Source: Dasypus novemcinctus
Taxonomy: Eukaryota > Chordata > Mammalia > Cingulata > Dasypodidae
Direction: 5' to 3'
Length of the DNA stretch: 64,000 nucleotides
NCBI RefSeq assembly: GCF_030445035.2
Contig: NC_080683.1
Location: 117,723,225 to 117,787,224, forward strand
This document shows positions 46,891-57,302 of this stretch, one piece after another. The translations under genes were made by a program, and so were the position numbers. The stretch's first letter is position 1, and the number at the start of each line of letters is the position of its first letter. The notes beneath the pieces were generated by a model. It ran no database searches, was not told where the DNA came from, and saw only the letters and a program-made list of their open reading frames with translations.

Positions 46891-48243
46891 TGTAGTCCTC
46901 CTGTAAATCCTCCATCTGTTCGTTTTTCCTACTTCTCAATCTACTTCTACCCTCCTGATTAATTTCCCCAAGCTTTGAAACCCATTAATTGACCAAAAGG
47001 AACAAAAATTGGAAAAACCAGCTCTTCCTGCTCTCATTGACTGCACGACAGTGTTTGCCTTGCAACTGCGACAAACTGATGTTGAAGGGAGGGCCACCCA
47101 CCTGGAGTAACGGGGGCCGGTAATTCGTCCATCTGCAAGAGGCGGGACCTCGTGAGAAGTGGCCGCGGTGTCTATCAGTTGTCAGGCGAAGTGGGTGCTG
47201 CAAGGTGGGCAGGAGAGGGGAGAGGCGAGCACACGAGGACGGCTGAGGGGCTTCCAGCGGCGTCTTGGCGGCCGACACTGCGGCGTGTCTGCGCATCTCT
47301 CACGTCATCCCTTATGGAGCTGCCCGTGCAGGATTCCTGGGAAAGCAGCGGGGTTGCAGGCTGGGCTGGAAGGAATCAGAGCCGTAATTAACTTCCCATT
47401 TCATGCTCCGAACAACAGAGACCTTTATTCTCCCAAGACGAAACCCTATCTTCTACCCGTGGCTTTCGGATTTCTCAGCGTACGCCGAAAATATAAAAGA
47501 GATGAAAATGGGGCTGTTCTGGTTGAAGTAGAGGGTGGGATCCTGGTTATATTAAGTAACTTTTCATTTGTTGTGCTGTTATGACTCTGTGGGGAAATAA
47601 TGGGTTGATTAAAATTCTTGGTCTTTTTAATTATTTAGAGCCCATGCTATACAGAGAGATATTTTTGTCTTCGTAACTCATTTGGTTTAGTTCCTAACAT
47701 ACTTTAGAGCCTTTTTTAAAAAAAACTTTAAAAGTTCCAAGTGGCTCTCCATTAATTAAAAAAATTTTTTTGTCTCTCCTGTGCCCCTAGGTAATGTTTC
47801 ATCAGCCAAGGGTGTTGATGGCTCGTTTGCATTTCGGTCTTGAAAACATGTTTAATGAGCACCTGCCACAAAGTTCAGATCTGCCTCTTGATGGAGGCTA
47901 AATCATAATCGTGCCAATGGGGCTTCCCAGAGTTGTTCAACCCCAGACGGGGGACAGCAAAGTTCAACCAGCGTGAAGTTGCTCACGGGCTCCCACCGTG
48001 CACCAAGCAATTCCATGAGAGCCCAGTGTTTGCTTTTCTGTAGCCGCTCCAAGTAGCAGGCTGCTGATAGGCTGCTGTCATTTCTGCACACCTTTTTTGC
48101 TGTTTTGACTTTAAGTCCGTGTGCATTTTCATTACCCCAGATGCAATTTTTTGCGTGTGTGTCGGCTGCGTTGGGCAGGCTTGTATCACTTGTCTACCAG
48201 CCGGGCTGAACTAACCTGCTGCCCTCACTGATGTGTCTGGCAG

Positions 48244-48325
48244 GGAGAAGTGCCTGCTGCCTCTCCAGCTGGCGTTGGAATCCAGGAGCATGAAGCTGGC
48301 CCAGCTCGCCTTGGCAGGGATGCAG
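48244..48325 (+). CDS. ARFGEF3: ARFGEF3 exon 3 (residues 46-73)
   Basis: The 82-bp exon completes Arg46 (AG|G) and encodes EKCLLPLQLALESRSMKL and then AQLALAGMQ. The acceptor is TGTCTGGCAG and the donor GTATGG at 48326, ending exactly on a codon boundary. The sequence is a leucine- and alanine-rich amphipathic helix of the DCB-like N-terminal region, used for dimerisation and partner binding in BIG-type proteins. The Cys-Leu-Leu-Pro-Leu-Gln and LAGMQ blocks are the strongest ARFGEF3 signatures. The RSMKLAQLAL stretch departs from the human residues I remember. Confidence 0.94.
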
Positions 48326-50670
48326 GTATGGTTTTCGCCGAGTGTAGCGGGGCAACAGAAATCGTCAGGCACCTTCGATATTGAAAGAGCAAATCACTCA
48401 TATTTTAAATACTAGCTGGTGAAAGACTCAAACAGAAACTTGACGATCAGGCAAGAACCCTAGAGGACAACAGGATTTTCTTCTAGTCCTCAGAATTTCT
48501 CTGTGTACTGCATTGTCTTTTCAAGGCTTTGTAGTCACACACTGATTCGTGGAGAAAGATCTGTAGCACGTTTTGTGGCATTCAACTTTTAGGGGAGTAA
48601 AGGGATCCCAAAAAAGGGAACCCAAGATCATGCCAATTCAATTCTTGTATATGTTCAACATTGAAAGGAAACTGGAAAGATTTTTTTTAATTCTACAGGT
48701 AGGGTAGTGGATGGATTAATCTATTTTTCTTCCTTAGCAAGATTGGGTGGAAAAAACACATTTGATCTAATAAAAAATATTCAGATGGGTAGAACGCATC
48801 TTCTTCTCTGAGTATTTGCTCATTTGTGTTTTACTCCAGATATAATCAGTCTAATTTCAACAGTGAAAAAGTGATGGCTATATAAATCCATTAACTTTTA
48901 AAGTTATTTGGTTTCTAAGAGACCAGCACTGTGAAGTTAAAGTGTGCCTCTGGGTGAGTGGGTGGCATTTGCCAGCTGCCTTTTCATATCAGTATGCAGT
49001 ATTTTGTAGTTTGCTCTTTAAGGTCAGAGAGGTCCTTTAACACCTTTTAAGAGTTGACACATATGAGTGAGAAAATAATTACTCTTTTCCCCAGTGGATT
49101 GGAAGTGGATAGGGTATATTTTAATATGCAACAACATTTGAAATTCAGTACATTGTCATTGATGTTTTAAAACCTTTTGCTTTTCTCTAAGGTATGGGGC
49201 CATCCATAATAACGAATGAGAGCTTGTTTTGATCTTCCACTTATGTTCCTTTTTCCCCTAGTATTGTGACAGATTTTCCATTTAGTTATTTGTTTGTGTT
49301 TAAACCTCTGGAACATTTTAAATTGCAGTACTGTGTTTTCAAGAGCTTGCTTAATCCTGGTCTCTTTCTTGGCTCGGTGGGCTCTGAGCCTTCCTTTGAC
49401 CATCTCTGCAAACTCCTGTGAACTTCAGACATTTTCCTGGGGCTTCCCAGCTTTTATCACCCTAAGTAAAAACAGATTTGCATGGAATTGTGACTCTGGG
49501 CTGGCCTGGGTGCACTATAGGATACCGAAAAATCTCCTTTGAAGAATATAGAGAAAACATCAGGGAGTCTTGAGTGAGAAGGTTTGAAATACTTGTTTTC
49601 CAGAGTTTCCCTTTAAAGCTAAAAGACAGCATCATTGTGTTTGATGAATCAAAATTCCAAAAGTTCTTCTCAAGCTGCAACTTGAAGCTAAATCAGGCAA
49701 GAAGAAATTAAAATGGGATAAATATAAAGTCCCATACTGTGTCTCAGAAATTGTATCTCCAGGACAGAACGGGGAGGCAGCTTGTTGCAGCCTTTAGTGA
49801 GTGAGAAGGTGGGGATTCACGGGGGTCAGAAGAGGATGAGCCAGAAACGCTAACTTGCTCCAGGATGCGATTAAAGCCACACGTTACTCCTTAGTGTCAG
49901 ACGACCCTGGACATGCCATGCCCGCCCTGGGGGCCACGCGTGTGAAAACCACACCATGCCGAGAGTATTAGAAGGAGCCTGAGGAGGTTGAGTCTGTAGA
50001 AGAAAAGACGCTGGTGCCCTTGATAGCTGGCTTCAGACTTTAGGCGCTTATTCTGGGTGGCTTCGGGGGAGTTGGAGACAGGCGGATTGGGGTACAAAGT
50101 GAGGGAGAATTTGAGCTGTCCTCAAGTGGAGATGGGCTGCCCTGTGTGGTGTGAGGGATTCTCAGGGTGGCCTCGTGAGGTGGAATGTCTTCTTGCATGG
50201 GTTTCTGGGGGGCTCACTTTCTGATGAGGACGTACATGAAGCTCGGTGACTTCGTGACTGTCTCCTGGAGAGATGGTGACTCACGTCAGGAAGCAAAAGG
50301 GCAGGTTTCTGAGAAGTGAGTGCATCACTGACACGTCCTTCCCTTCCCTCCCGGGTCAATGCTGGGCCGGCTGTGGCGGGCTGGCACCCCCCTGGCACGC
50401 TCGTCCTCCATCCACACCCCCAGATCACCTCCGTGGCGGACACGTTAGAATTTTGCCTGATAAAAGGTGAAAGGGAATTAGCTAGTACCAGGAAAATGGA
50501 TCTTGGCCATAAACCATTGGACGGAAACCCGATGCGTTTTCCTTTTTAATGGAACACAGCGCGCACATTTTCCTAACGGTCTGCGGAAAACGGTCATCAG
50601 TACCTATTACGATAAGCAGATGACGGTTGCAGGGAAGCCTCCTGTGACCACCGCCTTTGCCTCTTTACAG
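48326..50670 (+). other. ARFGEF3: ARFGEF3 intron 3
   Basis: Phase-0 intron of about 2.3 kb, donor GTATGG, acceptor TGCCTCTTTACAG. I recognise no mobile element in it. Short frames on both strands (49167-49403 and 49462-49680 minus, 50162-50443 minus) have no family signature. Confidence 0.85.
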
Positions 50671-50802
50671 AAGCTTCTGTCAGAGGAGAGGTTTGTATCC
50701 GTAGCAACGGACTCTGAGGAGAAGCAGCTGCTCAACCAGATCCTGCACGCGGTGAGGGTGACACCAACCCTGCACGAGGACCTGCAGGTGGAGGTGATGA
50801 AG
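50671..50802 (+). CDS. ARFGEF3: ARFGEF3 exon 4 (residues 74-117)
   Basis: The 132-bp exon encodes KLLSEERFVSVATDSEEKQL followed by LNQILHAVRVTPTLHEDLQV and EVMK. Acceptor CTCTTTACAG, donor GTGGGT at 50803, codon-aligned at both ends. The KLLSEERFVS, QLLNQIL and EDLQVEVMK blocks match ARFGEF3, and the related BIG1/BIG2 proteins have a similar helical DCB arrangement here. The next expected exon, starting VLLCITYTPTF in human as I recall, was not found in the remaining 13 kb. Confidence 0.95.
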
Positions 50803-51596
50803 GTGGGTGTGACAGGGCCCCCCCGCGGTCTCATTGGGGCGGGAGCAAACCCCATCCCCGCCTCCCCAGCCTTCTGTCCTGCTGGCACGCCTTGCAGCTG
50901 GGATATGTGCCTGCACCACTCGCTTCTGTTCCCAGAAAATGACCTTGACTGTTGAGCAGAAAGGGCAAGGAGGAAAAAGGTCCAATTTCAATAAATCTGT
51001 AAGCTTCTGTGGCCTGACCCTCGGATCAAATGTTGTTGGGAGACGCGTTTACAACTATTAAGAGAAGGCAGGGAGCAGTTCCGCTCAGGGTAGACTTGGG
51101 GCAGTCGGCCCACGGTGTGTTTCAACAACCCAAAGAAGGACCTGACGGTACTTTGCCGTGTGCCCAGGTCAGAGGCCAGTGGGTCTTGGGAAGGGTGCCA
51201 GTGCCAGGGGCATACCAGAGTCGCACCTGCTTTTGTCCTTCATCAAATTATGGGGCCCTCCTCTCCCTCGTTCTAGTCCTCACCTCCCTTTGGGGATGGC
51301 CTCTGTCCCTCCCTTCTCCGTCTCCCCTCCCTGGAGACTGCCCTGGTTGGGAGCCCCCGGCGCTGGCTGGAGCACGTCCTGCCCGTGAGTGATGGTGAGC
51401 GGGGACAGGACAGGATGGAGCTCTGCCCAGAGTCACGGGAACGCAGGGGTGGCAGCTAGCCAGCCCCAAGGAGCACGAGTTGGAGTTGAATGGCTGGTTT
51501 CTCCCTGGAAAAGCACCAGACTCATTTTGTCTTGGGTAACAGACTCGACCCTCTGAGTCTCAGGGATTCCAGGAAAAGACAAGACCAGGACTTCAT

Positions 51597-51733
51597 CAGC
51601 ATCCTGCCGTGGGTGGCCCTCACTCCCGTGCCGCGTCCTCAGCTCCCAAGCCTCCCCTCGGCCATCAGCATCCCGCCGTGGGTCGCCCTCACTCCCGTGC
51701 CACGTCCTCAGTGCCCGAGCCTCCCCTCGGCCA
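51597..51733. repeat. 69-bp tandem duplication (two copies)
   Basis: Copies start at 51601 and 51670, each with ATCC(T/C)GCCGTGGGT(G/C)GCCC and ending CTCCCCTCGGCC. A few substitutions separate them. The 69-bp period equals 23 codons, so frames remain open across both, but nothing suggests coding. Confidence 0.9.
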
Positions 51734-51839
51734 GCCGGTGGGCAGGAGAGTGAGGAACCAAGGAGCTCGGCCTCGCAAGCCAGCCTGCCCGGTGGGGAGG
51801 CCCCAGCCCTCCGCTTCCTCGCAAGACATCCTGGGACAC

Positions 51840-51985
51840 ACTCCGTGGTCATCTGTGCCCTGGGTTCCTCATCTGTGAAATGGGCAAACAGTAGTACTTG
51901 CCCAGTAGGCTGCTGTCAGATTAAGCAAGGTGATACAGGTGAGGAACTTAGCACAGCGCCTGGCACAGAGCCGGTGCTTTAGAAT
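51840..51985 (+). repeat. MIR-like remnant
   Basis: TTCCTCATCTGTGAAATGGG (51864-51883), AGATTAAGCAAGGTGATACA (51918-51937) and GCGCCTGGCACAGAGCC (51956-51972) match MIR in order. Confidence 0.75.
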
Positions 51986-51989
51986 CCTT

Positions 51990-52105
51990 GGCTGTCGCTG
52001 CTGCAGGTACCACCACTGCTGCCACTGCTGCCACCTCAAGCACTGCCACTGCCACTGCTGCCACCTCAACCACCATCACCGCCACCACCGCTGCCAAATC
52101 AGCAT
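51990..52105. repeat. Imperfect trinucleotide tract (CTG/CCA/CAC)
   Basis: Triplet-rich tract made of CTGCCA, ACCACC and CACCGC-type units. Translated it gives alanine/threonine- or histidine/cysteine-rich peptides on the plus strand, an artefact of the triplet period. Confidence 0.85.
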
Positions 52106-53044
52106 CTCTGTGGGTGGGCTGTGGCACTCGGAGTTTGTCACTTGTGTCTGAAAAATCCTCTGTACAGTTGAGGTTGAGAACCCTGGCTGACTGATCATCA
52201 GGAAGGCTCTCTGGTTCTGGAACCTACGTTCCACCTATCCTCAGACATATGTTTGGCAACAGTGAATTCATAGCAACCAAAGAGCATGCCTAAAGGAGAT
52301 ATTTCCTGTAGATGTGTTTTTCTACCCCATGCACTTTTTGAGAGAGCGGCATGGCCAGCTGCCACGTTAGCGCTTTTGGGATTTCCAAGCCTGCTGAATT
52401 TTCTTCTACTCTTAGGTCTCCAAATCCTGGAGGGTAAGCTGTGGTGCCATACTAAGAGATGTGCCTCACAGATTTCTTAGTATTCTGGAAATTCTCTCAA
52501 GAATACAGCTTTTGGTGGAATATGGGATTTGTATTAAAAATTAAAATGAGAAAGTGCCTCTTTGTCTAGGAGCTGTGAAGGACCAGAATGTTTCAAGGGG
52601 ATGGCCACACCTGCACATGCCTGTTTTGGAGAGTGTCCCTTGCTTTCCAGTTCCAGCCCAGCGTGCCAGCTTTGCTGAGGCTGGGGGATAGCACATGTTA
52701 ACTCTTGCAGAACTAGCAGAAGGTCTATCTTAGTGAGCCTTGCAGTGATTACTAAGGGATGACAGTACTTTGAGTTGGTGTCTGGGAAGAAAATCAGACA
52801 TTTTCAGGAAAAGAGAAAACAATAATCAAGGTTGTCATTCTTCATAATTAGATATCCAAATATATTTTTTAAAAAAACAGAGATTCGGTATTTGCTATTA
52901 TTTTTAAGCCTCTAAACATTGAAATTGGGAACAGATAAATAAATTTACAACAATCCTAACCTTAAGCTAATTTTTTTAGTGTACTTTTACTTTGGACAAA
53001 CATTTCTGGCCAAGCAGCTAGAACATTAACAAAGAGCTGTGATT

Positions 53045-53517
53045 GGGAAATGGATGTGGCTCAAACAATTGGGCTCCCGTCTACTGTATAGGAGGTCCAG
53101 GGTTCGATGCCCAGGGCCTCCTGGTGAGGGAAGCTGGCCTACATGGCAAGCTGGCCCACAGCAGTGCCAGCCTGTGCTGGAATTCCACCTTGTGCAGAGT
53201 GCCCCCCTGCATGGGAATGCCACCCAGCATGGGAAAGCCGCCCTGCACAGGAGTGCCGGCCGATGCTGAGAGCTGGCACAGCAAGATGAAGCAACAAAAG
53301 ACAGAGGAGAGAAAATAAGAAAATACAGCAGAATAGGGAGTTGAGGTGGTGCAAGAGAGTAATTGCCTCTTTCCCACACCAGAAGGTCCCAGGATCAATT
53401 CCCAGAACCTCCTAACGAAAATATAAGCAGACACAAAAGAACACACAAATGGACACAGAGAGCAGACAGTGGGGGGTGATGGGGCAAATAATAAATAAAA
53501 AATAAATCTTTTTAAAA
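53045..53517 (+). mobile_element. Long tRNA-derived SINE (DAS-like)
   Basis: ~473-bp copy with the head GGATGTGGCTCAAACAATTG and B box GGTCCAGGGTTCGATGCCC (53095-53113). A tandem of short CATGGGAATGCCACC-like units occupies the middle, and the tail is AATAAATCTTTTTAAAA. Target-site duplication AAAGAGCT(G/A)TGATT is at 53031-53044 and 53518-53531. Confidence 0.9.
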
Positions 53518-55364
53518 AAAGAGCTATGATTTAGTGTGGAATTACTACTAGTATCATAACATTTGGGAGATGGTGGGTTGATTGTGAGAATGCACAGGTT
53601 ATCATTTCCTATTTCTGAGTTTGAAAATACTCCTTCAAATAATAGAATTACTGGCTTAGAAATAACAAGTTTTGTACCTTTTTTCTATGCATAAGAATTT
53701 CTACAGCAACTTTTAATTATGTTCAAAAGGCCACACCCATTCATCTTATAATTCTAAAGTACTTGCAATGACCCAAGTAAAAACTCTTAAAGTCTTTGTT
53801 TTGCTGACTTCATTACTAAATTAAAATGCTTTCATCACCTATTCTCCCAAAAATTCCATAAAAAAGATAAAATGGATGAGTCCTTGGAGGAAAAACTGGA
53901 TTCCTATTACATACAAATAGGATGTTAAGTTATTCTTGGTGGTTCTACATAGCTTGCTCTGATAACATATTACTAAACTAGATATTTCCTATAAAAATCC
54001 TCCAGTTACTTTATGTAAATATTTTGTAGGTCAAAAAATGTTTTAGTTGTGGAAGGTATTTTCAGTTGTTGGTCTAGGAATCCTATCATAGGGGAGAAAA
54101 TGCTTCAGACCACATGCTTTTTATGTCTGTCTGTCCAACCAAGGCATAGTATATTTCTATAACAAATCCCTAGGTGCTATTTTTCTAAAAAGCTTTATCA
54201 TGTATTTGACTCGCATATTGCTGTCCGCCAGTGTTTATAAACACGAGGAACGAGACGTATCGCATTGTTAAGAATAAGTAGCAAAGTGTATGAAAGTCCT
54301 GGAGAGAAAATAATAAGGTTTCCTCTTGCAGTGATTTTCCCAAAGTTAAACAGAGGCTAGCTAAAAACTAAAACCCAAGATTCCAATGGTAGTGTTGTAA
54401 TTTAGAGAGACGGTCCTAGACTTCCAGTTGGAGGGTTTAAAAATCACTGGTGCTTACGTCTGAAAAATTAAATGGGAATGAGGTCAATTACTTTGTCGAG
54501 GAACTGCTCTACAGGAGTTTACCATCTGAAAGCGGGAGGGATAAAAGGCAACCTGATTTATTAAAATGACTATGGAATGCAAATTAAAATTTTATAGCTT
54601 GAGCAAAGAAAGCCTGGAACTGGAGAGAATCAGAAAGAAGGCTTCTCTGAAGACAGATTATGTTTGAAATGGATTAGGAGTCGGCAGGAGGTACTTAGTA
54701 TGTAGGAGGAATGCTTGTCTGTTTTGCTTCCATTTTCTGAAGATCTGCATCAGTGCTGGGGAGGACTCATGGGAGTGGCATCTGAAATGAGTGCCATCCC
54801 TCGCTGGGGTCAACAGAACTGTTTCCTCTTTCTCCCTAATAACTTGTCATGAGGTGTAATGGATACAGCTGGCTGAGTCTTCAGGCAAAGGCTGAGAGCC
54901 CTGACAGCTGGCTCTGCCTCTGGGAGCCCGGCAGATGCGTCAACGTCGTGTCTGGGGCTGATGGGCCAGCTTTGTGGAAAAGGAAGAGTAGTAATTACTG
55001 GGTATGAAGAAAGCATCGATGGCTGTGGTGTTACTGGACTTTTCCTTATGTGTGCATCTTTGTATGATAGAAATGAATAATGGAAATGTGGAGTGCTTTC
55101 CAGTTTTCTAAGTAGAAATGACAGATGGGGCTGATTACGTAACATATATTATGCATCAGGCATATATTACATTCATGCACTCACGTCTAGTGAAAAGGCA
55201 GGAACAGATTTTGAGCTGTAGTTCAGCCTAGGCCGAAGCCTGTCTTGAACAGTGGCTTGCTTTGCCTTCTCAGTTTACTCTGAAATACCCAGAGCTGGTA
55301 GTCATTACGATTCTCCCATTCTATACATCATTGAACAGAAAAGTTAAGTTGCAGGCTGTGTTTT

Positions 55365-56725
55365 TTTGCCAGGACTGCTACAACAAATACCCCAGACTGG
55401 CAGCTTAAACAACAGGAAAATTTTTTTTTCTGTCTTTATTTTTTTTTAATGTTACATTAAAAAAATATGAGGTCCCATATACCTCCCCACCCCCCTCACC
55501 CCACTCCTCCCATAACAACCACCTCCTCCATCATCATGGGACATTCATTGTACTTGGTGAACACATCTCTGAGCACTGCTGCACCTCATGGTCAGTGGTC
55601 TACATTATAGTTTACACTCTCCCCCAGTCCACCCAGTGGGCCATGGGAGGACATACAATGTCCAGTAACTGTCCCTGCAATACCACCCAGGACAACTCCA
55701 AGTCCTGAAAATGTGCCCACATCACATCTCTTTTTCTCACTCCCTACCGTGGCCACTTTCTCCACATCAATGCTACCTTTTCTTCCATTACTAATCACAA
55801 TAGTTCCATAGTAGAATATCAGTAAGCCCACTCTAATTCATACTCTATTCCTCCATCCTGTGGACCCTGAGATGGTGATGTCCACTCCACCTCTATATTG
55901 AGAGGGGGCTTAGATCCCATAGGGTTGATGGATGCAACTCTCCTGCTTGGAGTTGTAGGCACTCTTGGCTCCCTGTTGTAGTAGTTGACCTTCTTCACCT
56001 CCCTGTTAGCTGGCTGGGTTAAGTCCAATAAACTAGAGGGTAGAAGTTTCAACCCTGCTGAGGCTCAGGGCCTGGCTGTCATATGGACAGACCAGAGATT
56101 CAGGTCCCCTGAGTATACATTAAACCCCAGCACCAACCACAAGTACAGTAAAAATGACAGGAGAGGCTTGTGAACAAAGATCACATCTGAGTCCAACTCT
56201 ATCACACTCAGGAACACAAACTCCAAAGTAGGGACAACTGACATTGCCCTGAACTCCATCTGCCATGACCTTAGAACCTGTGGGTCTCAGTAGCCCTCAG
56301 AAGAACCAATACCTGGGGTTGTATCTACTTTAGGTGTCTCTGGGACTCTGCTGAGGCATGCGTAAGGACGACCCCTCTGATGACCTCCCGACTCTTTTTT
56401 GGAGATTCATAGGCAAAAGAATCAAGGTACCCAGAGGCCACACTCTCTCCAGGTGTTCATGTTCTGGCCAAGGCTTGCTGGCAGTTGGTCCCTGCCTCTA
56501 TCACCTGCCCTGTCTCCTTGTCTCCTACTCCTTCCCTTGTCCACTCTCCTCTGCTCATAAGGACAACAGCCATATTGGATTGAGGGCCACCCTGATTGAG
56601 TTTGGCCTCACCTTAATAAGATCTCGAAGATCCTGTTTTCAAATGTGTTCACACCCACCAGCCCAGGAGTTTGGGCTTGAACATGTCACTGTGGGGGACA
56701 CGACTCCATCCACAGTGCAGGCTAA
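55365..56725 (-). mobile_element. MaLR (MLT1/MST-type) LTR, antisense, split by an L1-like insertion
   Basis: The left piece at 55365-55421 reads CCAGGACTGCTACAACAAAT, then ACCCCAGACTGGCAGCTTAA. This is the antisense 3' end of a MaLR LTR. The right piece from about 56413 to 56725 carries AATCAAGGTACCCAGAGGCC, CATAAGGACAACAGCCATAT and TTGGATTGAGGGCCACCCTG. It ends in GGGGACACGACTCCATCCAC (antisense LTR start). The two pieces are one old LTR interrupted by the insertion at 55422-56412. Confidence 0.78.
55422..56412 (-). mobile_element. LINE-1-like 3' end, antisense, nested in an LTR
   Basis: Inverted homologue of 26388-27060, with a longer 5' extent. The T-rich complement of the tail is at 55422-55460, followed by the complement of TTAATGTAACATT. 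The frame of 55592-55831 (minus) matches a frame of the other copy, both reading KRCDVG...TGHCMSSHGPLGGL...VDH. This could reflect a shared coding ancestor or the low stop density of this strand. L1 assignment is inferred from the 5'-truncated, A-tailed structure. Confidence 0.65.
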
Positions 56726-57013
56726 CAGGGGTCAAGCGTGGCACCGCTGAGAAGCCTGAGTGTTTCCCATGGCCTGCCATGACATCAGTAGCCTCCCATA
56801 GTCCCATGAGCTGGGTTCAAAGAGGGCCTCTTTCCAGCCAAACCCACTCATGGATCTGTGGTGTGTGTGACAGAGTTGGAGGAAGGGGCAGAGTGGCATT
56901 CACTGTTGAAGAGCGTTTATATTTTCTAAAAAATCCTGGCAGAAGTCTACAAAATACCCAAAGGTGAGTGACTCGTGGGCCAGGAGGGCCAGTAGACCTA
57001 AGCTTCAGGTTTC

Positions 57014-57039
57014 CGCGTAGAACTTAGGAATTCTACGCG
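57014..57039. other. Perfect 9-bp inverted repeat, 8-base loop
   Basis: CGCGTAGAA (57014-57022) and TTCTACGCG (57031-57039) are exact reverse complements around the loop CTTAGGAA. Each arm holds two CpGs in a CpG-poor neighbourhood. No flanking T-run or other context gives it a function. Confidence 0.7.
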
Positions 57040-57195
57040 AAGGGCAGAGCCTTTTGAACTGTGGACCATCCAGCAGACTTTGCCTTGTTCTGGAACTAAG
57101 GAACAGGCCAAATAGAAGGGCCATTTTTAAATCCCTCTGAGCAGTGAATGTGCTAATGGCAAAGTCTCGAATTTGGGCAATTTAGCCAAGTGATT

Positions 57196-57302
57196 AGTTT
57201 TTTGTTTTTGTTAGGGAGGTACCAGGGATTGAACCTAGGACCTTGTTTGTGTAAAGCAGGCACTCAACCACTGAGCTAACCCACTCCACTTTTATTTTTT
57301 TC
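57196..57302 (-). mobile_element. Monomeric tRNA-derived SINE, antisense
   Basis: Antisense head with GGGATTGAACCTAGGACC and ACTCAACCACTGAGCTAACC. Target-site duplication CCAAGTGATT is exact at 57186-57195 and 57303-57312. Confidence 0.9.

Larger units (their letters stand above)
17275..48243 (+). other. ARFGEF3: ARFGEF3 intron 2
   Basis: Phase-2 intron of about 31 kb, with donor GTAAGG and acceptor GTGTCTGGCAG. It holds most of the mobile elements of the window (listed separately), a CpG-rich minisatellite just after exon 2, and an intragenic CpG-rich block near 33 kb. Stretches where I see nothing specific are 18400-20580, 21520-22690, 24360-26380, 28400-29880, 30230-31100, 33750-34050, 34500-35520, 39050-40420, 40770-42060, 42390-42920, 43470-44680, 44850-45390, 45950-46730 and 46900-48240. 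The GC-rich parts (24600-25900 and 30380-31080) give many overlapping frames on both strands, none with a recognisable domain. Confidence 0.85.

Noticed and set aside
56960..56969. Consensus-like splice donor AAAGGTGAGT as the end of a hidden exon
   Set aside because: The adjoining frame stops within a few codons, carries no ARFGEF3 similarity and sits beside MaLR-derived sequence.
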